Assembly (NCBI GenBank): GCA_027035985.1
Contig: JALVTI010000092.1
Location: forward strand, 1 to 7,662
Length of the DNA stretch: 7,662 nt
Direction of reading: 5' to 3'
DNA from: Aquificales bacterium
GTDB lineage: Bacteria > Aquificota > Aquificia > Aquificales > QOAS01
Positions 1 to 5,408 of this stretch are shown in pieces. Numbering within the stretch: position 1 is the first letter of the stretch; each line of letters starts with the position of its first letter. The notes beneath the pieces are model-generated. The model worked only from the letters and a program-made list of their open reading frames with translations. It was not told where the DNA came from and did no database searches. The translations under genes were made by a program, and so were the position numbers.

Positions 1-30
1 CCTTTCAAACACCTTTATCTTTCTTCCTTT

Positions 31-1047
31 ATGGCATTCATCTTTCCCGACAGCGATTTTCCCATTCAGAGACCCCGACGTTTGAGAAAATCCAAACCCC
101 TTAGGGATTTGGTCAGAGAAACCCACCTCCATTTAGAGGACTTGATATATCCCGTCTTTGTCCAAGAGGGGGAAGGGATAAAGGTCGAAATCCCTTCCAT
201 GCCGGGTATTTACAGGTTTTCCCCCGATACGGTGGTCGATGAAATAAAAGAAACCCGCGATTTGGGTATAAAGGCAGTAATTCTCTTCGGTATACCGGCG
301 CACAAGGATGAAGTGGGAAGCGACAGCTGGAGCGATACCGGTATCATTCAGAAAACCCTCGAGAGGATAAAAAAAGAAGTTCCCGAAATGTTCGTTATTA
401 CCGATGTTTGCTTTTGCGAATATACGTCCCACGGGCATTGCGGTGTGGTGGTCGGCGGCGACGTGGATAACGACCTAACCCTGGAAAATCTGAAGAAACA
501 GGCGGTTTCCCACGCCGAGCACGGGGCGGATATGGTAGCCCCTTCGGGGATGATGGACGGAATGGTAAGGGCTATAAGGGAAGCCCTCGACGAGGCGAAG
601 TTTAAACATATCCCGATAATGGCTTATTCGGCGAAATACGCTTCGGCGTTTTACGGACCCTTCAGAGATGCCGCGGAGAGCGCCCCTTCTTTCGGAGACC
701 GCCGCACCTACCAAATGGATGTGGGAAATGCCCGCGAGGCGTTTAAGGAGATTTACCTCGATATACTGGAGGGCGCCGATATCGTAATGGTAAAACCCGC
801 CCTTGCCTACCTGGACGTTATAAGAATGGCTAAGGAGAGCTTTCCCGTGCCGATAGCCGCCTACAACGTCAGCGGCGAATACTCTATGGTCAAAGCCGCC
901 GAAAGGATGGGGTGGCTTGACGGAAAGCGGACAATGGTCGAAATCCTATACTCCATAAAGCGGGCGGGTGCCGACCTAATCCTAACCTATTTCGCAAAAG
1001 AGGTTGCCGAATTGATAAACAAAGGAGAGATAGAGAAATTTTTCTAA
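31..1047 (+). CDS. hemB: Delta-aminolevulinic acid dehydratase (porphobilinogen synthase)
   Basis: Cytosolic enzyme that condenses two 5-aminolevulinate molecules to porphobilinogen, the first pyrrole of heme, siroheme and corrin synthesis. The 338-residue product is full length (family about 325-340) and forms one TIM-barrel domain. Visible active-site features are the two lysines, K202 in YSAKYASAFYGPFRD and Schiff-base K255 in MVKPALAYLD, and a cysteine zinc site C127/C129/C137 in DVCFCEYTSHGHCG. This marks the zinc-dependent type rather than the magnesium-only type, in which aspartates replace these cysteines. The start is the first ATG before the family-typical RPRRLRKSKPLRDLVRE. No Shine-Dalgarno sequence is visible in the 30 bases before it, which hold only pyrimidine-rich DNA, open in the hemB frame. 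It converges on the GTPase gene with a 3 bp gap. The identification is secure. Confidence 0.97.
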   Translation: MAFIFPDSDFPIQRPRRLRKSKPLRDLVRETHLHLEDLIYPVFVQEGEGIKVEIPSMPGIYRFSPDTVVDEIKETRDLGIKAVILFGIPAHKDEVGSDSWSDTGIIQKTLERIKKEVPEMFVITDVCFCEYTSHGHCGVVVGGDVDNDLTLENLKKQAVSHAEHGADMVAPSGMMDGMVRAIREALDEAKFKHIPIMAYSAKYASAFYGPFRDAAESAPSFGDRRTYQMDVGNAREAFKEIYLDILEGADIVMVKPALAYLDVIRMAKESFPVPIAAYNVSGEYSMVKAAERMGWLDGKRTMVEILYSIKRAGADLILTYFAKEVAELINKGEIEKFF

Positions 1048-1050
1048 GTT

Positions 1051-1587
1051 CTAAGAGAGTATCATTGATAGAAGTTTTATTAATACCTCTTTTCCTTTAT
1101 CTTTATCTCTGGGGTCCAAAATCTCCACGGGAATATCATCGAAATTGCCCAAATGGGCTTTTATTTCGTCCAAACTTTTGGCACCAGGAACGTCGGTTTT
1201 TGTTACGCAGAAGATGAGAGGTATATCGTGGGATTCCCTTATTTTTTCAGCAAATCGTTCGGCAACCTCTACCGATTTGGGATTTGCGGCGTCTACTAAA
1301 ACAATACCTCCTAAAATACCCCTTTTCAATATATCGAGCATAAAATCAAACCGGTCTTGACCGGGAGTGGCGAATAGGTGGATTTCAATATCCTCCCCTA
1401 TTTTCAGTTTGCCCATATCCATAGCGACGGTTGTGGTTTTCTTTTCCCCTACTTGCTCCGAAAGGGAGGATATCTTCTTTTCAGTTGTTAAAGGGTCTAT
1501 TTCGCTAAGGGTTTTTATAAAGGTGGTTTTTCCACTACCAAAACTTCCCATTACCAAAATCTTAAATGCCTTTTTGTTGCCCAGCAT
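1051..1587 (-). CDS. Small Ras-like GTPase, CvnD/MglA-type (COG2229-like)
   Basis: A single-domain, 178-residue cytosolic P-loop GTPase. Visible motifs are the P loop GSFGSGKT (14-21), a threonine-rich switch I (T51-T53) followed by VAMDMG, the G3 motif TPGQDRF (74-80) and the G4 motif TKTD (129-132). The wording TTTVAMDMG...LFATPGQDRFDFML...RGILGGIVLVD closely resembles GTPases of actinobacterial conservons (CvnD) and, more distantly, the polarity switch MglA. Such proteins usually sit beside a Roadblock/LC7 partner that acts as GAP or scaffold, but none is encoded in this window. The gene is divergent from fliS, with 50 bp between the start codons, so a role in motility or cell polarity is possible but is only inferred from position. 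The start ATG lacks a Shine-Dalgarno sequence and lies shortly after a candidate promoter. The stop is TAG. The fold is certain, the cellular role unknown. Confidence 0.9.
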   Translation of the reverse strand: MLGNKKAFKILVMGSFGSGKTTFIKTLSEIDPLTTEKKISSLSEQVGEKKTTTVAMDMGKLKIGEDIEIHLFATPGQDRFDFMLDILKRGILGGIVLVDAANPKSVEVAERFAEKIRESHDIPLIFCVTKTDVPGAKSLDEIKAHLGNFDDIPVEILDPRDKDKGKEVLIKLLSMILS

Positions 1588-1596
1588 CTTTTGTGA

Positions 1597-1624
1597 TTTA
1601 AATTATAACTCTTGGTGGTAAAAT
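1597..1624 (+). promoter_or_regulatory. Candidate promoter of fliS
   Basis: TTTAAA (1597-1602) and TAAAAT (1619-1624) are spaced 16 bp apart, and TGG directly before the -10 gives an extended -10 element. The start would fall near 1631, leaving a leader of about 7 bases. This is a sigma-70-like match. I see no FliA-type (GCCGATAA) or sigma-54-type (GG/GC) element, although the gene is flagellar. It overlaps the GTPase promoter face to face. Confidence 0.35.
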
Positions 1625-1631
1625 TTGTTAT
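1602..1631 (-). promoter_or_regulatory. Candidate promoter of the small GTPase gene
   Basis: On the minus strand, ATAACA (1631-1626, four of six -35 matches) is followed after 18 bp by a perfect TATAAT (1607-1602). Transcription would start near 1594-1595, only about 7 bases before the ATG, which fits the missing Shine-Dalgarno sequence. It overlaps the candidate fliS promoter on the other strand. Confidence 0.4.
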
Positions 1632-1637
1632 TTAATA

Positions 1638-2021
1638 ATGCAAAATCCTCAAAAGGTGTATCTCAAAAGGTGGATAGAAACCGCTTCACCCGTTGAAATT
1701 GTAATAGCCCTATACGAAAAAATGGAAAGTCTCCTAAAGGAGATTATAGACCTTTACGAAAAGGAAGGTGAAAACAGGGATACCAAAAAAGAAATAGAAT
1801 TGGCAAATAGGGTTTCGGAAATCCTCTATTACCTAAAGGGAACGCTCGATATGCAAAAGGGTGGAGAAGTGGCAAAGAACCTAAATCAGTTTTATGGAAT
1901 CTGTATAGCCCAGCTCTCAAGGGCAATGGCTGAAAAAAATTTAGACCTTTATAAGGATTTGTTGAAGGCTATTAGGGAGATGAAAGATGCTTGGGAAGAA
2001 GTCAAGAAGAAGGGAGGATAA
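1638..2021 (+). CDS. fliS: Flagellar export chaperone FliS
   Basis: Cytosolic chaperone that binds newly made flagellin, blocks its premature polymerisation and delivers it to the flagellar type III export gate. The 127-residue, all-helical product has the family's usual length. Visible signatures are the N-terminal YLKRWIETASPVEIVIALYE segment (from Y8), matching the family's Y...TASPxELVxxLY pattern, then LDMQKGGEVAKNLNQFYGIC and a final helix ending LREMxxAW-like (IREMKDAWEEV). No Shine-Dalgarno sequence precedes the ATG, so initiation may depend on a very short leader. Its last 35 bases are overlapped by the next gene in another frame, suggesting translational coupling. Flagellin and the filament cap gene fliD, common fliS neighbours, are not in the window. 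The call is confident. Confidence 0.93.
   Translation: MQNPQKVYLKRWIETASPVEIVIALYEKMESLLKEIIDLYEKEGENRDTKKEIELANRVSEILYYLKGTLDMQKGGEVAKNLNQFYGICIAQLSRAMAEKNLDLYKDLLKAIREMKDAWEEVKKKGG
1974..1979 (+). promoter_or_regulatory. Ribosome binding site inside fliS for the overlapping ORF
   Basis: AGGGAG lies 7 bases before the ATG at 1987, inside the fliS coding sequence. It supports that start and the 35 bp overlap. A second purine-rich stretch (GGGAGG, 2012-2017) is too far from the next in-frame ATG at 2050 to be the better site. Confidence 0.55.
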
Positions 2022-2286
2022 AAAACCATCCCGTCTTGAAATCCTTTTAATGAAAATGGAAACAGCCCTTGAAATGGAACAATTTGAAGACCTCCCCAAA
2101 TTGGTTGAAGAATTTAAGGAGGAATTGGAACGTTCCCTTAAAGGTAGTTTCATCACTAAGGATACCCTTATAAGGTTCCAAAAAGTTTTAAAACACCTTG
2201 AGGAAAAGGCTTTAAAAAAGAAGGAAGAACTTCAAAAGAGAGAAGGGAAATTAAAAAAATTAAAAAGTTACGGGGATTTCGGTTAA
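1987..2286 (+). CDS. Small helical protein downstream of fliS; possible FliT-like chaperone
   Basis: I do not recognise a family for this 99-residue protein. It is highly charged and predicted by eye to be almost wholly helical: an amphipathic segment at about 15-52 (LEILLMKMETALEMEQFEDL and onward), then a Lys/Glu-rich coiled-coil-like stretch at about 62-92 ending KLKSYGDFG. It has no signal peptide or membrane segment. It overlaps fliS by 35 bp and has its own ribosome binding site, so it is very probably made together with FliS. In many flagellar loci the gene after fliS encodes FliT, another small helical export chaperone. Size, fold and the terminal Tyr-containing tail would suit that role, but this is inference from position. 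The stop codon shares TTAA with the stop of convergent flgI. Coding status is likely given the good RBS and the otherwise empty gap. Confidence 0.75.
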   Translation: MLGKKSRRREDKKPSRLEILLMKMETALEMEQFEDLPKLVEEFKEELERSLKGSFITKDTLIRFQKVLKHLEEKALKKKEELQKREGKLKKLKSYGDFG

Positions 2287-3350
2287 TCCACCTCTATAGT
2301 CGCGTCCAGAGCACCCGCCTTTTTCATAGCCTCTAAAACGGCTATTATCTGGTCGGGTGTTAATCCTATAGCGTTTAAGCTATCCACCAAATCTGCAACG
2401 GTTGTTCCTTTTATCGGATATATATGATTTGTGGATTCCTCTATTAGTGTTCCCTTCTTATTATTACCGACGGTAGAGCTATCGCCAACCGGATAACTAT
2501 CGAGGGTGGGGGCATATTTTCTTACCGTTACGGTTATTCCATCAACGGAAACCGAAACTGGTTTTATCTCTATATTCCCCCCAAACAGAACAACACCGGA
2601 GCGGCTATCTATAACTATTTTTGCAGGAGCATCTGTTTCGACATTTAATTGTTCAACTTTTGCCAAGAAATCTATAGGGTTCTTTCCGAAAGGTATACGA
2701 ACCCTGACGGTTGCACTATCGATAGCCTCTGCCAATTTTTCTCCAAAGGCTTTGTTAATAGCCTTTTCTACCCTATAGGCTGTTGTTATATCAGGATTGT
2801 TGAGATAGATATTGACGTAATTACGGGCGAGGTAAAAAGGTAAATCTCTTTCCATCATTCCACCGTTAATAACGACCCCTACATTGGGATAGCTACGGGC
2901 TGTAAAGCCTGTGCCCTTTTTCTTTACTATTACCGGTCCTTGGGCTATGGCATAAACCTGTCCATCTGGACCTTTTAAGGGTGTTAAAAGAAGGGTTCCG
3001 CCTTCGATGCTTTTGGCGTCCCCTATGGCGGAAACTGTTACATCGAAGCGCATCCCGGTTTTTGCATAGGGGGGAACGGTGGCGGTTACCATCACCGCCG
3101 CAACGTTTTTCAAAGTTAGCTGGTTGGGGTCTACTATAACCCCAAAGCGTTTTAACATATTCGCTATACTTTGAATGGTGAATTTAACAGATGTTCCATC
3201 TCCGGTGCCCTTTAAACCTACCACCAATCCATACCCTATGAGGTAGGTAGGTTTAAATCCCTCAATGGTGGCTATATCCTTTATTCTCGCTCCAAAAGCG
3301 GTTAAAACCAACAGAAGCAAACCCAATAAGGGATATAGAATTTCTTTCAT
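2283..3350 (-). CDS. flgI: Flagellar P-ring protein FlgI
   Basis: Periplasmic protein that polymerises into the P ring, the peptidoglycan-level bushing around the flagellar rod. The 355-residue product matches the family's length. It starts with a Sec signal peptide (residues 1-20, Lys2 then a Leu-rich core, probable cleavage after AFG) and the mature protein begins ARIKDIATIEGF. Family hallmarks are IGYGLVVGLKGTGDG, ANMLKRFGV, GGTLLLTPLKGPDGQVYAIA, and the C-terminal ADLVDSLNAIGLTPDQIIA followed by MKKAGALDATIEV. Usual companions flgH (L ring) and flgJ are not adjacent, and the gene appears to be transcribed alone, divergent from bioW. No usable Shine-Dalgarno sequence is present, because AGGA abuts the ATG directly. 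P rings are found in bacteria with an outer membrane, so this gene informs on the cell envelope. Confidence 0.96.
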   Translation of the reverse strand: MKEILYPLLGLLLLVLTAFGARIKDIATIEGFKPTYLIGYGLVVGLKGTGDGTSVKFTIQSIANMLKRFGVIVDPNQLTLKNVAAVMVTATVPPYAKTGMRFDVTVSAIGDAKSIEGGTLLLTPLKGPDGQVYAIAQGPVIVKKKGTGFTARSYPNVGVVINGGMMERDLPFYLARNYVNIYLNNPDITTAYRVEKAINKAFGEKLAEAIDSATVRVRIPFGKNPIDFLAKVEQLNVETDAPAKIVIDSRSGVVLFGGNIEIKPVSVSVDGITVTVRKYAPTLDSYPVGDSSTVGNNKKGTLIEESTNHIYPIKGTTVADLVDSLNAIGLTPDQIIAVLEAMKKAGALDATIEVD

Positions 3351-3363
3351 TCCTATAAAAGTA

Positions 3364-3391
3364 AGAATAACCTCCGCGGAGCGGCTGTTAA
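3364..3391 (-). promoter_or_regulatory. Candidate promoter of flgI
   Basis: On the minus strand TTAACA (3391-3386, five of six -35 matches) is separated by 16 bp from TATTCT (3369-3364, four of six -10 matches), placing the start near 3357, a few bases before the flgI ATG. The GC-rich palindrome at 3372-3381 lies in the spacer. The match is moderate and untested. Confidence 0.3.
3372..3381. repeat. GC-rich perfect palindrome in the flgI/bioW divergent region
   Basis: CTCCGCGGAG is a perfect 10 bp palindrome. An overlapping inverted repeat, CCGC-GGA-GCGG, occupies 3374-3384. It stands out as the only GC-rich block in an AT-rich 55 bp intergenic region and sits between the likely -35 and -10 of flgI. 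On the bioW side it lies just before the TGT-TAAATT stretch (3386-3394) that could serve as an extended -10. A shared operator is possible. It does not resemble the biotin (BirA) operator. Confidence 0.4.
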
Positions 3392-3405
3392 ATTTTCATC
3401 AATAG

Positions 3406-4149
3406 ATGTTTTACTCCGTCCGAATGAGGGCAACCCTCGAGGGGAAACACGTTTCGGGACAGGAGAGGATAGTAAAAAAAGAAGACCTCGAAAGGGTTAT
3501 TTTGGAACTCCACCGTCGACCCAAGGGGGATTGGGATTTCCAAACCCTAAAGGTGGAGAGGTTAAAAGAACCCCCCGAGGTGATAGAAAAATCGCTCTCC
3601 GTGAGGAGTTACAAATTTTCCTGCATCCCCCTCGCGGTTAACTTTATCGTCGGTATTTTGGAAACCGAACACGGAATAGGCAGGGAAATAACCAAACCAC
3701 TATTGGCGAAGCTTCAAAAGGGTTTGAACCCCGAGGGGGGAAATCTCAAAGGTGCCCTAATCGTAGACCCCAAAACGGGTGAGGTTTTGAACGAAGACCC
3801 CACCGAAGGTGTGAGGACTATACTCTTCGACTGGCTGGATAGGGAAGGGGTTAGGGATGAGCTCCTAAAGAGGGGCTACACCGAGAGGACACTCGACGCG
3901 CTCGCCCTCGCCACAAAGAATATTTACTGCGGCGTGGAGGCGGAGGTCTGCATCAGCGACGACCCCGATTACACGACGGGCTATGTGGCTTCCGAAAGGC
4001 TGGGCTATATCCGTATATCCCCTATAAAGGAAAAGGGAAGCCCCTTCGGGGGGAGAATCTACTTCGTGAGGAGAGAAAAACTTGAAGAAACCCTAAGGTG
4101 TTTGAGGAAAAAGGCGCTCCTCATAAGGGAACTATCGACTTTGGGATGA
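3406..4149 (+). CDS. bioW: 6-carboxyhexanoate--CoA ligase (pimeloyl-CoA synthetase) BioW
   Basis: ATP-dependent enzyme that adenylates pimelate and transfers it to coenzyme A, giving pimeloyl-CoA, the entry substrate for BioF in biotin synthesis. The 247-residue product has the family's length and its two diagnostic blocks: an N-terminal FYSVRMRATLEGKHVSGQER (2-21) and a C-terminal ALALATKN...EVCISDDPDYTTGYVAS (about 165-196), then GYIRISPIKEKGS and GGRIYFV. Both match what I recall of Bacillus BioW almost word for word. The family has its own adenylate-forming fold, unrelated to common acyl-CoA synthetases, and Aquifex has a characterised member. No other biotin gene is nearby, so the pathway genes must be scattered. 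The start ATG is forced by the conserved FYSVRMRA and has no Shine-Dalgarno sequence. The last 18 bp overlap the convergent aroE. Confidence 0.95.
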   Translation: MFYSVRMRATLEGKHVSGQERIVKKEDLERVILELHRRPKGDWDFQTLKVERLKEPPEVIEKSLSVRSYKFSCIPLAVNFIVGILETEHGIGREITKPLLAKLQKGLNPEGGNLKGALIVDPKTGEVLNEDPTEGVRTILFDWLDREGVRDELLKRGYTERTLDALALATKNIYCGVEAEVCISDDPDYTTGYVASERLGYIRISPIKEKGSPFGGRIYFVRREKLEETLRCLRKKALLIRELSTLG

Positions 4150-4962
4150 CCTCTCGAAGGCTTCCCTCAACGCCTTCCACATTTCGTCGACCGGTGGCTC
4201 TTTGCCAGTCCATATTTTGAAGCTCTCGACACCTTGGTAGAGGAGCATTTTGAGACCGTTATCCGCCTTGGCGCCCCTTTGACGGGCGGCTCTCACCAGC
4301 GGCGTTTCCCTGTAAATGACATCGTAGACCACCTGGTGGGGCTCTATCTTGTTGTAATCGAACAGGGGAGGGTCGTTTTCCTTTAGTCCCACAGAGGTGG
4401 TGTTAACGATAACGTCGAATTCCCCAACGCGGTCGAGATTTTCCGTCCAGTTCACCCCAAAGGTTTCCGCCAATTTTTGAGCCTTTTGGGGTGTCCTATT
4501 CCAGATATAGACCTCCGATTGGACTTTTTTTAAAGCGTAGACGACAGCCCGCGCCGTTCCGCCGGCGCCGAGGACGAGCACTTTCTTACCTTTGGGGTCG
4601 ACCAATTCCGAAAGGGCTTTTATAAATCCGACCCAATCGGTGTTGTGGAGTTCGACCTTCCCTTCGGGGGTTTTTTTGAGGGTATTTGCCGACCCTATTT
4701 GGGATACATCTTCGGAAACCCAATCGGCGAATTGGATTATAGACTCCTTGAAGGGAACCGTTATGTTGAACCCCTTGAGGTTTTCCAAAAGCAATAGACC
4801 CCTAACGGTTTCTTCAAAACCTTCTTTGGGAACCTCAAAGGGTAGGTAAACCGCATCTATCCCCAATAGGGAAAATCCAGCATTTTGAAAGACCGGCGAA
4901 AGGGAGTGCTTTACGGGATTTCCTATTACCCCGTAGAGTTTCGTTTTTCCCGTTAAGACCAT
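4132..4962 (-). CDS. aroE: Shikimate dehydrogenase (NADP+)
   Basis: Cytosolic enzyme reducing 3-dehydroshikimate to shikimate with NADPH, the fourth step towards chorismate and aromatic amino acids. The 276-residue, two-domain product has the usual length. Substrate-domain residues visible are S20 and S22 in KHSLSP, catalytic K72 in NITVPFKE, N93 in SANT and catalytic D109 in NTDWVG. The nucleotide domain shows GAGGTARA (132-139) and NRT (155-157), the loop that selects NADP. The C-terminal NGLKMLLYQGVESFKIWTG is typical. A FUN14-family gene ends 30 bp upstream on the same strand, so the two are probably co-transcribed. No Shine-Dalgarno sequence is seen before the ATG, which follows an A/T-rich stretch. 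The 3' end overlaps bioW by 18 bp on the opposite strand. All key residues are intact. Confidence 0.97.
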   Translation of the reverse strand: MVLTGKTKLYGVIGNPVKHSLSPVFQNAGFSLLGIDAVYLPFEVPKEGFEETVRGLLLLENLKGFNITVPFKESIIQFADWVSEDVSQIGSANTLKKTPEGKVELHNTDWVGFIKALSELVDPKGKKVLVLGAGGTARAVVYALKKVQSEVYIWNRTPQKAQKLAETFGVNWTENLDRVGEFDVIVNTTSVGLKENDPPLFDYNKIEPHQVVYDVIYRETPLVRAARQRGAKADNGLKMLLYQGVESFKIWTGKEPPVDEMWKALREAFERSSQSR

Positions 4963-4992
4963 AATGGTGTTTTATTTTTTCAAAGGAAAGCT

Positions 4993-5325
4993 TTAACCCA
5001 TTTTAAAACCGATGGCAAAGCCTACGGCAAAGGATGCCGAAAAAGGTAGGGTGTTGAAAAGACTCTTTAACCAGTTTTGAAATTGTTCTTGTCCGTGTTG
5101 AATCCACTGACCCAATAATTCCCAATGGATGGTGATAAATCCGTTATGCTGAAGCCATATCAGACTGAGGAGGTAAACCCCTAAGGCAAAGGCAAAAGCT
5201 TTAAAAAATTTTTTTATGGTATATCCAATAACCCATCCTATAAAGAAGCCGTAACCTACGTCAAAACCATACTCCTTTAAGACTTCTTGTATATTTTCCC
5301 AACCACCTTGGGTAGTTCCTTCCAT
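4993..5325 (-). CDS. FUN14-family small membrane protein
   Basis: A 110-residue integral membrane protein. After a short polar N-terminus (1-20), a glycine-patterned hydrophobic segment (YGFFIGWVIGYTIKKFFKAF, about 25-44) leads into a second hydrophobic stretch (FALGVYLLSLIWLQ, to about 59). The HNGFITIHWELLGQW segment follows, then an amphipathic part and a final glycine-zipper-like helix (FAVGFAIGFKMG). The GxxxG-KK-K then N/G-FITIxW order is the FUN14 pattern (PF04930/COG2383 in family terms). Eukaryotic members such as FUNDC1 act in mitophagy; bacterial and archaeal members have no established function, so none is assigned here. It lies 30 bp before aroE on the same strand, probably as a two-gene unit. 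The GGAAG before the ATG is too close to be a strong ribosome binding site. Confidence 0.82.
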   Translation of the reverse strand: MEGTTQGGWENIQEVLKEYGFDVGYGFFIGWVIGYTIKKFFKAFAFALGVYLLSLIWLQHNGFITIHWELLGQWIQHGQEQFQNWLKSLFNTLPFSASFAVGFAIGFKMG

Positions 5326-5357
5326 ACTTCCTACTATCTTAGGCGATTTTTTAGTCC

Positions 5358-5386
5358 TTTACATCTTTGGTTGGCAACCATAGATT
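5358..5386 (+). promoter_or_regulatory. Candidate promoter of the baeRF-like gene
   Basis: TTTACA (5358-5363, five of six) and TAGATT (5381-5386, four of six) are separated by an optimal 17 bp. The predicted start near 5392-5393 sits just before the Shine-Dalgarno sequence, giving a leader of about 16 bases. The spacer contains an inverted repeat (5368-5380). Confidence 0.45.
5368..5380. repeat. Inverted repeat inside the baeRF promoter spacer
   Basis: TGGTT-GGC-AACCA is a perfect 5 bp inverted repeat around a 3 bp centre, exactly between the candidate -35 and -10. This is a common place for a repressor operator. It also lies in the divergent region upstream of the FUN14 gene, so it could affect both. 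No known operator consensus is claimed. Confidence 0.35.
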
Positions 5387-5394
5387 ACAAACTT

Positions 5395-5401
5395 GGGGAG
5401 G
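5395..5401 (+). promoter_or_regulatory. Strong ribosome binding site deciding the start at 5409
   Basis: GGGGAGG lies 7 bases before the ATG at 5409, the best Shine-Dalgarno match in the window. It argues for ATG 5409 over the in-frame TTG at 5367, whose extra 14 residues would be translated through the promoter and the RBS itself. Confidence 0.85.
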
Positions 5402-5408
5402 TTTTAAA

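Noticed and set aside
475..714. Open frame of 79 codons on the minus strand inside hemB
   Set aside because: It is antisense to conserved hemB, is Arg-rich as expected for a shadow frame, and has no start signal.
1040..1060. Intrinsic terminator between hemB and the GTPase gene
   Set aside because: Only 3 bp separate the stops and no hairpin followed by a T run is visible.
1588..1637. FliA (sigma-28) or sigma-54 promoter for fliS
   Set aside because: Neither a GCCGATAA-like -10 nor a TGGCAC-N5-TTGC-like element is present; the sigma-70-like reading fits better.
2165..2175. CCCTTATAAGG palindrome recurring here and near 5758 as a possible repeat or operator
   Set aside because: Both copies lie inside coding regions and follow from common Leu/Ile/Arg codon choices (CTT/ATA/AGG) in this genome.
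2506..2778. Open frame of 90 codons on the plus strand inside flgI
   Set aside because: It lies wholly antisense to a well-matched flgI, has no ribosome binding site and no recognisable protein features.
3351..3405. Biotin (BirA) operator upstream of bioW
   Set aside because: No TTGTAAAC...GTTTACAA-type dyad is present; the only palindrome is a short GC-rich one.
4592..4849. Open frame of 85 codons on the plus strand inside aroE
   Set aside because: It is antisense to intact aroE with all catalytic residues in place; nothing supports it as a gene.
5367..5408. TTG at 5367 as the start of the baeRF-like gene (14 extra residues)
   Set aside because: The extension would be translated through the candidate -10 element and the GGGGAGG ribosome binding site; ATG 5409 has ideal spacing.
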